From: Microbacterium sp.
GTDB taxonomy: Bacteria; Actinomycetota; Actinomycetes; Actinomycetales; Microbacteriaceae
Direction: 5' to 3'
Length of the DNA stretch: 19,273 nt
NCBI RefSeq assembly: GCF_003248605.1
Contig: NZ_QFPF01000051.1
Location: 1 to 19,273, forward strand
Shown: in pieces, positions 1 to 8,400 of the stretch
Layout of the letters: every line of letters starts with the position of its first letter
Numbering within the stretch: the first letter of the stretch is position 1
The notes under the pieces: generated by a model
What the model was told of the DNA's origin: nothing
What the model saw: only the letters and a program-made list of their open reading frames with translations
Database searches by the model: none
Position numbers and translations under genes: made by a program

Positions 1-1
1 C

Positions 2-1033
2 CTCACCTGCGACTCGGCGGTCGGCGTCTGCGCCAAGTGCTACGGCCGTTCGCTCGCGACGGGCAAGCTCGTCGACATCGGCGAGGCCGTCGGCATCATC
101 GCGGCCCAGTCGATCGGCGAACCCGGCACGCAGCTGACGATGCGCACCTTCCACACGGGCGGTTCCGCGTCGGCAGACGACATCACGCAGGGTCTGCCCC
201 GTGTGCAGGAACTGTTCGAGGCCCGCACGCCCAAGGGCGCGTCTCCCATCGCGGAGGCGGCGGGTCGCGTGACGATCGACGAGACCGACAAGTCGAAGAA
301 GATCATCATCACGCCCGACAACGGCGACGAGCCCACCGTGTACCCGGTGCTCAAGCGCGCGACGCTGCTCGTCGAGGACGGCCAGCACGTCGAGGTCGGC
401 GAGGCGCTGCAGGTCGGTACCCGCGACCCGAAGGACATCATGCGCGTGCAGGGTGCCCGCGAGGTGCAGAAGTACCTCGTCGGCGGCGTGCAGGGTGTCT
501 ACCGCTCGCAGGGTGTGCCGATCCACGACAAGCACATCGAGGTCATCGTGCGCCAGATGCTGCGCAAGGTCACCGTGGTCGACCACGGCGACACGACGCT
601 GCTTCCCGGTGAGCTCGTCGACTCGCGTCGCTTCATCGACATCAACCGCCAGACGGTCGCCGAGGGCAAGCGTCCGGCGTCGGGTCGTCCCGAGCTGATG
701 GGTATCACGAAGGCGTCGCTCGCGACCGAGTCGTGGCTCTCGGCCGCCTCCTTCCAGGAGACGACCCGCGTGCTCACCGAGGCGGCGATGCAGGGCAAGA
801 GCGACCCGCTCGTCGGTCTCAAGGAGAACGTCATCATCGGAAAGCTCATCCCGGCGGGTACCGGCCTCGGCAAGTACCGCAACGTCGTGGTGGAGGCGAC
901 CGAAGAGGCCAAGAGCGAGCGCTACCCGAACCGCGTGTTCGCGTCGGACGGCGTCTACTCGGAGGCCGATCTCGGGTTCGTCGACTTCGACAGCTTCTCG
1001 ACGGACGACTTCACGCCCGGCACGTACAACTGA
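2..1033 (+). CDS. rpoC: DNA-directed RNA polymerase subunit beta', C-terminal part
   Basis: This is the last 343 residues of RpoC, the largest catalytic subunit of RNA polymerase; the 5' part lies outside the window and the frame is open from base 2. The first codons carry three cysteines of the second zinc site (codons at 8, 29 and 38, with a final CxxC). The near-invariant stretch [18 protein letters not shown] follows at the base of the trigger loop, then MRTFHTGG. The C-terminal region includes the conserved [20 protein letters not shown] segment and the usual acidic end, with stop TGA at 1031. A strong intrinsic terminator follows 9 bases later, so this is the normal end of the rpoBC unit. 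There is no sign of frameshift or insertion. Identification is essentially certain. Confidence 0.98.
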   Translation, partial: LTCDSAVGVCAKCYGRSLATGKLVDIGEAVGIIAAQSIGEPGTQLTMRTFHTGGSASADDITQGLPRVQELFEARTPKGASPIAEAAGRVTIDETDKSKKIIITPDNGDEPTVYPVLKRATLLVEDGQHVEVGEALQVGTRDPKDIMRVQGAREVQKYLVGGVQGVYRSQGVPIHDKHIEVIVRQMLRKVTVVDHGDTTLLPGELVDSRRFIDINRQTVAEGKRPASGRPELMGITKASLATESWLSAASFQETTRVLTEAAMQGKSDPLVGLKENVIIGKLIPAGTGLGKYRNVVVEATEEAKSERYPNRVFASDGVYSEADLGFVDFDSFSTDDFTPGTYN

Positions 1034-1042
1034 GTCGAGCAA

Positions 1043-1084
1043 CGCCGAAGGGGTCCCGGTTCGCCGGGGCCCCTTCGGCGTTCT
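1043..1084 (+). terminator. Intrinsic terminator after rpoC
   Basis: Bases 1043-1059 pair with 1064-1080 to form a 17-bp stem, perfect except for one G-U wobble (T1054 with G1069). The loop is TTCG and a short T-rich tail (TTCT) follows. It starts 9 bases after the rpoC stop. The stem is much stronger than any other in the window, and its position fits rho-independent termination of the rpoBC transcript, separating it from the genes downstream. Confidence 0.93.
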
Positions 1085-1128
1085 CGGGACGCGTCGCGTG
1101 GCATCCGCTCGCAGCGGGCGGCCTCGCC

Positions 1129-1134
1129 TAGGGT
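1129..1134 (+). promoter_or_regulatory. Possible -10 element for the 1176 gene
   Basis: TAGGGT matches the actinobacterial TAnnnT -10 pattern. It lies between the rpoC terminator and the next gene and would place the transcript start near 1141, about 35 bases before the ATG. No convincing -35 box is visible, so this is a weak call. It is supported mainly by the need for a promoter after the strong terminator. Confidence 0.35.
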
Positions 1135-1175
1135 GGCCTCGTCAGTGCCGTGGGGGCGGTCGGGAGGAACGCAGG

Positions 1176-1832
1176 ATGGCGAGGGTCGGCGGCCGCAGCA
1201 CGTGGTTCGCGTGGTTCGCGGGCTTGGTGTCGGCGGCCGTGCTCGCCGCGCTGGTGTGGCTTGCGCTGCCGATGGCGTCGGTCGTCGCGGACTGGGCGGG
1301 CCAGGCCCTGCGCGGCGACCTCCTGCCGGCGCAGGCGCAGGGCGGTTCGGCGGCGCTCCCTTCTCCCTCCCCGACACCGGAGCCCGCCGTCGCGGAGGCC
1401 CCGGATTCGCCGACGTTCCCCTCCCGCTGCGAGGACCTCTACCCCGGCGGACTCTGGGAGCGGCTGAGCAGCGACTGGTCCCTCACTCTCGACGAGGCGG
1501 CCACGCCGCCCCCGTCCGCCGTTCCCGCGCTGCCCGAGGCCTTCGGCGCGCAGATCCTCATCGGATGCTCCTGGCAGGGCGATGCGGGGCGGGCGGTCCT
1601 GACGGTCGCAACGGTCTCCGATCGAGCGGCGGGGGAGGCGGCCCGGATCCTGGGTGCGACGGGGTTCACCTGCGCGCCGGACGCCGACGGGGTGCGCTGC
1701 GAGCGGGGCGCGGCAGAGGGGGTGGATGCCGAGACGCACATCCTGCGGGGCGGTCTCTGGCTCGCCAGCATCCGCTCGTACCCCGGACCGCCCACCGAGC
1801 TCTCGAGCACCGTCAGCCGGGTGTGGCCTTAG
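1176..1832 (+). CDS. Hypothetical single-pass membrane protein with extracytoplasmic domain
   Basis: I do not recognise this 218-residue protein. ATG 1176 is chosen because GGGAGGA (1162-1168) sits 7 bases upstream and a hydrophobic segment follows directly; an upstream in-frame start at 1098 would add an arginine-rich, non-coding-looking stretch. A basic N-terminus leads into a membrane helix or signal anchor at about residues 10-36. A Ser/Pro/Ala-rich linker follows (about 55-83), then a compact domain of about 130 residues with four cysteines (85, 131, 166, 175) that could form two disulfides outside the cell. There is no lipobox. It is the first gene after the rpoC terminator and is separated from the next gene by 117 bases. 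Its function is unknown. Confidence 0.8.
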   Translation: MARVGGRSTWFAWFAGLVSAAVLAALVWLALPMASVVADWAGQALRGDLLPAQAQGGSAALPSPSPTPEPAVAEAPDSPTFPSRCEDLYPGGLWERLSSDWSLTLDEAATPPPSAVPALPEAFGAQILIGCSWQGDAGRAVLTVATVSDRAAGEAARILGATGFTCAPDADGVRCERGAAEGVDAETHILRGGLWLASIRSYPGPPTELSSTVSRVWP

Positions 1833-1899
1833 CGTCTCGCCCGCTTCGCTGCGGACTCCGACACGCGTCGGCACGCCTTACGGAGCACCGACACCGCGG

Positions 1900-1933
1900 A
1901 GGGTACCCTGACGACGCGGGTCGGACGCCCGCG
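1900..1933 (+). promoter_or_regulatory. Possible promoter with palindrome and 5' hairpin upstream of the 1950 gene
   Basis: AGGGTACCCT (1900-1909) is a perfect 10-bp palindrome. Its right half, TACCCT (1904-1909), fits the TAnnnT -10 pattern. A hairpin with a 6-bp GC stem (CGCGGG 1915-1920, CCCGCG 1928-1933) follows, starting about where the transcript should begin and ending just before the ribosome binding site GAGGAG (1937-1942). There is no clear -35 box. A promoter with a 5'-end hairpin is plausible but unproven; the palindrome could also be an operator or chance. Confidence 0.35.
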
Positions 1934-1949
1934 CGTGAGGAGTGCACCC

Positions 1950-2930
1950 ATGAGCGACGCCAGCAAGGCCCCGGGCGATCCCGTCGAGGACCCGCGACCC
2001 GCGGACGAGGATGTCGTGGGGCGTGCCCACGAGGGGCTCGCCAGCGCCGAAGCCGCCCAGCGCGACATCGACCGCGCCCCCGCCGCCGCCACCGCCCCGG
2101 CAGCCGGTGGGCAGACCGACGAGGACGACGCGGCGTTCGCCGCGCGCTACGCCGGATACGAGACGCCCAGCGACACGAGCGACGAGCCCGCCACCTCGCA
2201 CACGCCTCCCGCCGCCTCGAAGACCGACGCCGCGCCCGCCGCCGCCGCGACGGCCGCCTACGCGTCGTCGCCGACGGTGTACGACGCCCCCGCTCCGGTC
2301 ACCTCCCCGGAACCGGCCGCCGAGACGGTCGCCGTCGCACCGGCGGCGTCGCCCGCGAGCCCTCAGCCGATCTTCGTGCAGGCGCCCGAGGCGCCGCGCC
2401 CCCGCGGCAACCGCGCCGCCGCCGGACTGATCGGATTGCTCGCCGCGCTCTCGTTCGCGGTGCTCTATCTCGCCGTGGCCCTGGGTATCGGACTGCTCGA
2501 TGGCACGTACACGTTCGATTCGGTGCTCGAGGGCGCCATCTCCGGGGCCACCTCCTGGTGGCTGTGGATCACCACGGCGACCTACTTCGTGGGCTTCTGG
2601 CTGCTCGGCGCGATCATCAACCGCGGACGCTGGGGGCACTGGGTCGTCTGGGGGCTGCTCCTCGGATTCGTCGCATACGGCGCGCACCTGGTGGGACAGC
2701 TCTTCGAGGCGCCGTTCTGGCAGCTCACCCGCACCGAGGGCGCCGAGCTCGTCGAGGCGCAGCTGGTTGCTCCTCTGGCCTTCGCCGCCTTCGTCATCGG
2801 CCGCGAGCTGGCGATCTGGTACGGCGCGTGGATCTCCGCGCGCGGCAGGCGCGTCTCCGAGCTCAACAACGAGGCGCAGCGAGAGTATGAGCGCACGCTC
2901 GAAGCCGGGCCCACCCTGGTCCGGTCGTAG
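1950..2930 (+). CDS. Hypothetical four-helix membrane protein with long Ala/Pro-rich N-terminal tail
   Basis: This is a 326-residue protein with no family I can name with confidence. ATG 1950 is chosen over GTG 1935 because GAGGAG (1937-1942) lies 7 bases before it. Residues 1-150 are rich in Ala, Pro, Thr and Asp with low complexity, so probably disordered and cytoplasmic. Four hydrophobic segments follow at about 157-183, 203-224, 228-251 and 270-293. A positively charged, possibly helical tail then includes ARGRRVSELNNEAQREYE. The middle helices are tryptophan-rich (SWWLW, WGHWVVWG). An even number of helices places both ends in the cytoplasm. The next gene starts 11 bases later, so the two are probably co-transcribed. 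Confidence 0.82.
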   Translation: MSDASKAPGDPVEDPRPADEDVVGRAHEGLASAEAAQRDIDRAPAAATAPAAGGQTDEDDAAFAARYAGYETPSDTSDEPATSHTPPAASKTDAAPAAAATAAYASSPTVYDAPAPVTSPEPAAETVAVAPAASPASPQPIFVQAPEAPRPRGNRAAAGLIGLLAALSFAVLYLAVALGIGLLDGTYTFDSVLEGAISGATSWWLWITTATYFVGFWLLGAIINRGRWGHWVVWGLLLGFVAYGAHLVGQLFEAPFWQLTRTEGAELVEAQLVAPLAFAAFVIGRELAIWYGAWISARGRRVSELNNEAQREYERTLEAGPTLVRS

Positions 2931-2941
2931 CGGAGCATCCG

Positions 2942-3427
2942 GTGGGCGCCGATGACGCGGGAGCGGATACTCGGCGCGCGTGGACGATCGTCGCCTTCGC
3001 CACGGCGGGATTCTTCGCGTTGCTGGTCTTCGCCCTCGGCATGGCATCGCTGCTCACGGGCGATGCGGTCATCGACGAGCCGGGGCTCGGACCCGTGCCG
3101 GGGATCATCGGCACCATCGCGGCGCTCGGCGGCTTCGTCGCCGTGACCGCCCCCGCGCTGCTGCGCGGCGCGGGGGGTGTCGGGCAGGCGCTGGGCGGCG
3201 GTGCCGCCGCGGCGGCCGCCTACTGCGCCGGCGTGCTCGTCGGCGCAGTAGGCGTCGGCGCGGACCCGCTGCGCGCGCTCGCGATCGGGGGGGCTGTCCT
3301 GCTGTCCTGGGTCTCGGTCACCATCGCCGTGGCGGGCGTCGTCGCCGGCGCGGGAGCGGCCGTCGCGGCGCGCTCCGGTCCCGGCGTCCCGCGCTGGCCC
3401 TGGGAACGCGACGACGAAGACCGCTGA
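2942..3427 (+). CDS. Hypothetical small four-helix membrane protein
   Basis: This is a 161-residue Gly/Ala/Val-rich membrane protein of unknown function. GTG 2942 is the start because GGAG (2932-2935) lies 6 bases upstream and the first membrane helix begins at residue 13. Hydrophobic segments lie at about 13-38, 53-74, 84-106 and 112-142, and the tail is short and charged (WPWERDDEDR). It follows the previous gene by 11 bases, which suggests one transcript and perhaps a shared complex of two small four-helix proteins. No catalytic or transport signature is visible. The alternating Gly/Ala content could also arise by composition bias, but ATG/GTG context, RBS and helix pattern favour a real gene. 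Confidence 0.75.
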   Translation: MGADDAGADTRRAWTIVAFATAGFFALLVFALGMASLLTGDAVIDEPGLGPVPGIIGTIAALGGFVAVTAPALLRGAGGVGQALGGGAAAAAAYCAGVLVGAVGVGADPLRALAIGGAVLLSWVSVTIAVAGVVAGAGAAVAARSGPGVPRWPWERDDEDR

Positions 3428-3461
3428 GCCCGAAAAGCGCGCCGTTCCGGGCGTTCGGGGC

Positions 3462-3467
3462 TACGGT
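3462..3467 (+). promoter_or_regulatory. Possible -10 element for leaderless transcription of the 3475 gene
   Basis: TACGGT fits TAnnnT and ends 7 bases before ATG 3475. This spacing would start the transcript at or next to the A of the start codon. The intervening bases are a G run (3468-3473), which could instead act as a poor ribosome binding site. No -35 match is visible. Confidence 0.35.
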
Positions 3468-3474
3468 GGGGGGC

Positions 3475-4149
3475 ATGGAGCGCTCGCTCGAGACGCAGGT
3501 GAGCCAGGCGGTCGACGCCTGGCTGCGCTGGCTTCCCCGCTGGGAGCCCGCGACGCACCGCGGGCGCCTCGCGCCGTGCCGTCGTTGCTTCGGCTCTCCC
3601 GTGCTCTCGGCGGCGGGTCTGGGCTCCGATGTGCCGCACGGCGTGCAGCACGGCCTCTCGACGAGGGTCAAGACGATCGTCGACCATGCCGTCGCGGTCT
3701 ACACCGCGCGCAATCTGCCCATGCTGCAGGGTGAGCTCGATCAGCAGGCTGCGCGCAACCGCGCTCGCACCTACCGGCCCGCTGAGGGCCTCGAGCCCGA
3801 GTACGAGGGGCTCCCCCTGGATCCCGAGCCGCAGCCGGGCGCGCCCTTCCTCTTCACGATCGCCGAGCTGGCGCAGCAGGTCGACGCCGACGTGCCGGAA
3901 CTGCCCGCGCTGAGCGATGACGCCAAGGCGGCCCTCCGGCAGGAGGTGGGACTCGCCGACGACTACGCCAACCTCGTCGGCCGCGAGGTGTGCACACTGC
4001 TCCTTCGCCACCGCCTGCGCATCCAGTCCGCGATCACGCAGTACGTCGAGCCGCAGATCGAGTCGATGCTCGAGGAGCTCTCACGCAGCCTCGATTCGCC
4101 CTTCGACCCGGGCGATCCGCCTCTCCACAGGGGCGAGCGCGATCAGTGA
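3475..4149 (+). CDS. Hypothetical soluble protein with a CxxC pair
   Basis: This is a 224-residue protein of unknown function. The ATG at 3475 is used because coding character starts here; the open frame continues upstream as an arginine-rich shadow of the previous gene. No signal peptide or membrane segment is seen, so it is probably cytoplasmic. Near the N-terminus, WLRWLPRWEPATHRGR is followed by CRRC (residues 35-38). Together with nearby histidines (28, 55, 59) this could bind a metal, although only two cysteines are available there. The central part (about 100-125) is Pro/Glu-rich. The C-terminal third (about 150-208) looks helical. It ends 142 bases before the kinase gene. I cannot connect it to the operon downstream except by position. 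Confidence 0.78.
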   Translation: MERSLETQVSQAVDAWLRWLPRWEPATHRGRLAPCRRCFGSPVLSAAGLGSDVPHGVQHGLSTRVKTIVDHAVAVYTARNLPMLQGELDQQAARNRARTYRPAEGLEPEYEGLPLDPEPQPGAPFLFTIAELAQQVDADVPELPALSDDAKAALRQEVGLADDYANLVGREVCTLLLRHRLRIQSAITQYVEPQIESMLEELSRSLDSPFDPGDPPLHRGERDQ

Positions 4150-4179
4150 TCCCCCAGCATCCCGCGGCCACGGCGCTGT

Positions 4180-4185
4180 TAGCAT
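4180..4185 (+). promoter_or_regulatory. Possible -10 element for the kinase operon
   Basis: TAGCAT fits TAnnnT and lies in the only sizeable gap before the 13.9-kb operon. It would give a leader of about 100 bases before GTG 4292. Short inverted repeats follow: GTGAGC 4186-4191 with GCTCAC 4216-4221, and GACGCC 4258-4263 with GGCGTC 4271-4276. No -35 consensus is visible, so the call rests on position and the -10 match. Confidence 0.4.
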
Positions 4186-4291
4186 GTGAGCCATCCTCGC
4201 GTGGGCGGGGAGGGTGCTCACCGTGACGGGGGCTGTGAGCGCTCCGGGAGAGTCATCGACGCCGACGTCGGGCGTCACTGGGGGGGGAAAT

Positions 4292-5431
4292 GTGGCCAAG
4301 CGGCTGCCGTCCGATCCTCCCCTGCTGCCCGGGCTGACCTACATCCGCCCGCTCGGCTCGGGTGGATTCGCCGACGTGTTCCTGTACGAACAGGACATGC
4401 CGCGTCGTCACGTCGCGGTCAAGGTGCTGCCCAGCGACGTGCGCGACGCCGACCTGCTGCGCATGTTCAACGCCGAGGCCGATGTGCTCGCCCATCTCTC
4501 GGCGCACCCGTCGATCGTCACCGTGTACCAGGCCGGGATCTCGGCCGAGGGGCGGCCCTACATCGTCATGGAGTACTGCCCCGGTTCGCTCTCGCAGCGC
4601 TATCGGGTCGAGCGCATCCCCGTGGCGGAGGTGCTCGCGATCGGCGTCAAGATGGCGAGCGCGCTGGAGTCCGCGCACCGCGCGGGCCTCGTGCACCGCG
4701 ACGTCAAGCCGAGCAACATCCTCGTGACGAGTTTCGGCGCGCCGGTGCTGGCCGACTTCGGCATCTCCTCCTCCCTCGCCCGTGGCAAGGCCGACGAGGT
4801 GCTGGCCATGAGCGTGCCCTGGAGCGCTCCGGAGGTGATCACCGAATCCACGAGCGGCACCGTCGCCAGCGAGGTGTGGGGGCTCGGGGCCACGGTCTAC
4901 TCGCTGCTCGCGGGGCACAGTCCCTTCGAGCGCCTCGAGCGGGGTCAGAACACCCGCGAGCACCTGCGCCGGCGGATCACGCGCGCGACCTACCCGAGGC
5001 TGACCCGGGCGGATGTGCCGGATTCGTTGCAGGAGGTGCTCGCCAAGGCGATGAGCCGCGAACCGCAGCGGCGTCACTCCGACGCACTGTCGCTGGGCGA
5101 GGCCCTGCGTGCCGTGCAGACCGAGCTGGGCCTGCCGCAGACGCCGCTCGAGGTCGCGACCGACGAGTGGGCTCCCACGCCGGCGGCCGTCGACTTCTCG
5201 GATGCCGCGCTGCGGGGCCCCGCGCGGACCTGGGTCGAGCAGGCAACGGTGCGCAAGGCCCCGGCCCGGGTGGGCGTGGCGGCGCTCGCCCGTGACGAAG
5301 ACGCCGACATCTCGGGGCGCGTGGAGCCGGGCACCCGCCGCTGGCCCTGGATCCTCGGCGGGGTCGCGGTGGTGGCCTTCGGGGTCGTCGCCGGTGTCCT
5401 CGGCGCGCTCATCGGATCGGGCGGACTGTGA
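4292..5431 (+). CDS. Hanks-type serine/threonine protein kinase with C-terminal membrane helix
   Basis: This is a 379-residue transmembrane kinase that should phosphorylate Ser/Thr on partner proteins. All catalytic landmarks are present: glycine loop LGSGGFADVF (21-30), lysine in VAVK (K44), helix-C glutamate (E62), HRDVKPSN (135-142), DFG (155-157) and APE (179-181). A linker (about 285-350) leads to one membrane helix (352-373), with only six residues left outside, so no sensor domain is attached. The activation loop has no Thr: the usual Thr of the GTxxY motif is Ser174. GTG 4292 (MAKRLPS-type N-terminus, G run upstream) is preferred because GC3 is weak before it; GTG 4223 with GGGGAGG (4207-4213) is the alternative. 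The stop overlaps the next start (GTGA). Confidence 0.95.
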   Translation: MAKRLPSDPPLLPGLTYIRPLGSGGFADVFLYEQDMPRRHVAVKVLPSDVRDADLLRMFNAEADVLAHLSAHPSIVTVYQAGISAEGRPYIVMEYCPGSLSQRYRVERIPVAEVLAIGVKMASALESAHRAGLVHRDVKPSNILVTSFGAPVLADFGISSSLARGKADEVLAMSVPWSAPEVITESTSGTVASEVWGLGATVYSLLAGHSPFERLERGQNTREHLRRRITRATYPRLTRADVPDSLQEVLAKAMSREPQRRHSDALSLGEALRAVQTELGLPQTPLEVATDEWAPTPAAVDFSDAALRGPARTWVEQATVRKAPARVGVAALARDEDADISGRVEPGTRRWPWILGGVAVVAFGVVAGVLGALIGSGGL

Positions 5432-8400
5432 AACGCGGGCGGCGCACGCTCATCGCGGGCCTGGCCGGTCTCGCCGCGGTCGGTGTCATCGCGGGGGTGA
5501 GCGTCGTGTGGCCGGGGCTCGATGCCCGCGAGACCCCCAGCACCGATGCGTCCGTCTGGGCGCTGCAGACCGGCGACGGGCGACGCTACGCCCGCGTCAA
5601 CACCGCCATCGGCGAGCTGGACACCGTCCGGGGCATCGGAAATCCGAGCATGGTGGCGCAGAGCGCGTCGGGGGCGTACCTCTTCTCCGAGAGCTTCGGA
5701 AAGGTGACCCGCATCGACGAGGCGCTGCCGGTCGACATCGACGACGACGCCCTGCGCGAATCGCCTTCCACTCCCGAGGGCACCGTCGACGTGGCGGTCG
5801 CGGGTGACTTCGCGGCCTACCTCACCGACTCGGGTGCGGTGTGGGCCGGGCGACTCTCCGATGCGTCGCCCGCGCAGGTGGATCCGTTCTCGGGTGCCGA
5901 CGATGACGCGCCGTCGTACGCCGCCGACGCGATCGCGGTCGACGAACGGGGGATGCTGTACAGCTACTCGGCCAGGGACGCCGCCGTGCTGCGCTACGAC
6001 ATCCCCACGGGCCAGGCGCGGGGCAGCGACGAGGCGCGGTTCGAGGTCGACGACCCGGGCATCACCGCGGCGGGGGACGTGTGGTTCGTCGTCGACCTCG
6101 ACGACGGGCGCGCATGGCGCCGGGGCGACGACGTCGCGATCGAGACCGAGACGGTCGGCGGGCGGGTGCTGGGGGTGGCGTCGGCGACGGCGGACGCCGC
6201 GCTGATCGCCGATGAGACCAGTCTTGTGCGGCTGCCCGCCGACGGTTCCGCCCCCGTCCGGGAGGAGGGCACCGGCGAACAGATACTCGGCGCTCCCGCC
6301 GCCCCCGTGACCGTGGACGGGGTCGCCTACGCCGCCTGGCTGCCGCAGGGCGCGGGCGACGGCGTGCTCTGGAACTCGCAGACGCAGTCCTCGGCGCTGG
6401 AATACGGCGGCGGCACGCTCGGTGACGAACGTCGACCGGTCTTCGTCGTCGGCTCCGGCGCCGTCGTGCTCAACGAGACGCGGTCGGGCTGGGTCTGGAA
6501 TCTGCCGTCGGGAAGGCTGCTGCCCTCCAGTCAGGACTGGACGCTCGGCGACCAGATCGACGCGCAGGCCCAGGAGAGCGAGGAGCAGGCGGCGGTCGTG
6601 CTCGATCCGAAGCCGCCGATCGCCCAGCCCGATGCCTTCGGGGTTCGCGGGGGCGCGCTGGCGAGCCTTCCGGTCCTGCTCAACGATCACGATCCCAACG
6701 AGGACGTCCTGAGCATCGACCCCGAGTCCGTCACGGGACTGGACCCCGGGTTCGGAGTCGTGACCATCACCGACAACGGGCAGCGCCTCGCGGTACGGGT
6801 GGATGCCGCGGCCCAGGGCTCGGCATCCTTCTCCTACCGCGTGACCGACGGCACGGCGGCGCCGGGGCTCGTCTCGGAGCCGACCACCGTGACGCTGTCC
6901 GTGGTCGGCGATGCCGAGAACGCCGCTCCGCAGTGGTGCGGGACCACGGGCTGCCTCGCCGACCGTCCGTCGGCGGAGGTCGCCCCCGGCGGCACCGTCG
7001 TGGTGCCGGTGCTGCAGGGCTGGGTCGATCCCGACGGCGATCCCCTGCTGCTGGCGTCGGTGCAGAACCCCTCCGGGATCGGCACGGTCGCGGCGTCCCC
7101 GGCCGGCGAAGTCGTCTATCAGCACTCCGACGACGGCTCGGGCGCCGCCCAGCAGGTGGAGCTGAGCGTTTCGGTCGCCGACACCCGCGGCGGGATCACC
7201 TCGATGGATGTGTCGGTGCGCATCGGGCAGCAGCCGGCCCTGCAGGCCCAGTCCTTCGCCCTCATCGACACCCTGAGCGAGGGGGGCTTCACGGTCGACG
7301 TCGCCCCGCACGTGACGGGCACGGCCGGCCTCGTTTCGCTCACCTCGGTGCGTGTCCTCGATGACGCCCCGGCGACCGCCGTCGCAGCTCCCGGGGGCAC
7401 GGCCTTCGACATCACCGCTCGCGAGAGCGGCGTGTACCGCGTGAGCTACACGGTGGGCGACGGGTCGAGCGAGGTGACCGCCACGGCCCGCATCACACTG
7501 CTCGACGAGGACGCCCAGGCCCAGCTGACGACGGCTCCGGTGGTGGCCTTCGTGCATCCGCGCGAGGACGCCACGGTGGATGTGTTCCGCACCGTGTCGA
7601 ACCCCACCCGGCGGGTGCTGCTGCTCAGCGACGTGCGCGCGACGGCGCGGGACGGGTCGAACCTGTCGGTGGACGTCGTCGCGCAGGACTCGCTGCGGGT
7701 CTCCGGAACCACCGCCTCCGGAGCCCCCGGTGTGCTCGGCACCGTGACTTACACGGTCAGCGACGGCACCGATGACACGGGATCACGCGTCGAGGGCGAG
7801 GCGACGATCTACCTCCTGCCGCCCGCCCCCGAGCTGGCGCCGATCGCGGTCGAGGACCGTGTGGTCGTGCGCCAGGGGGCACAGATCGACATCCCCGTGC
7901 TCGAGAACGACGTCGCACCCGCCGGGTCCGCCCTCACCCTGAACCCCGAGTCGGTGCGCTCGAGCGCACCCGGCGCCCTCGCCTTCGCGGCGGGCGACTC
8001 GCTCCGCTATCTCGCGCCGGATGAGCCGGGGGAGTACACGATCGATTACGGCGTGTTCGCCTCCGGGTCGCCCTCGCTCGCCGACACGGCGAGCGTACGG
8101 GTGCGGGTCACCTCCGACGATGCCAACCGCGCCCCGCTGCCCGAGACCCTCGAGGGTCGCGTCCTCAGCGGCCAGTCCACCACCGTGGACTTCGACGGGT
8201 TCGGGGTCGATCCGGATGGCGACGCGGTGGTGCTCGACGCCGTCCTCACACAGCCCGAGTCGGGGTCGGCGACCCTCGCTGCCGACGGTGCGTCGATCGT
8301 GTACTCCAGCGTGTCCGGATTCCAGGGCCAGGTCTCGTTCCGCTACCGGGTCGTCGACAGCCTCGGTGTGACGGGCACCGCGACCGCCCGGATCGGTGTG

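Noticed and set aside
1858..1871. Hairpin CCGAC/GTCGG as a terminator after the 1176 gene
   Set aside because: Only 5 bp, with no T run after it, so far weaker than the rpoC terminator. Left uncalled.
2980..3474. N-terminal extension of the CxxC protein
   Set aside because: It overlaps the 2942 gene in another frame and has shadow-type composition (Arg/Ala/Gly runs).
5074..7557. An 827-codon minus-strand open frame opposite the kinase and giant genes
   Set aside because: Same reason: antisense composition artefact with no family motifs, while the + strand shows clear kinase and Ig-type sequence.
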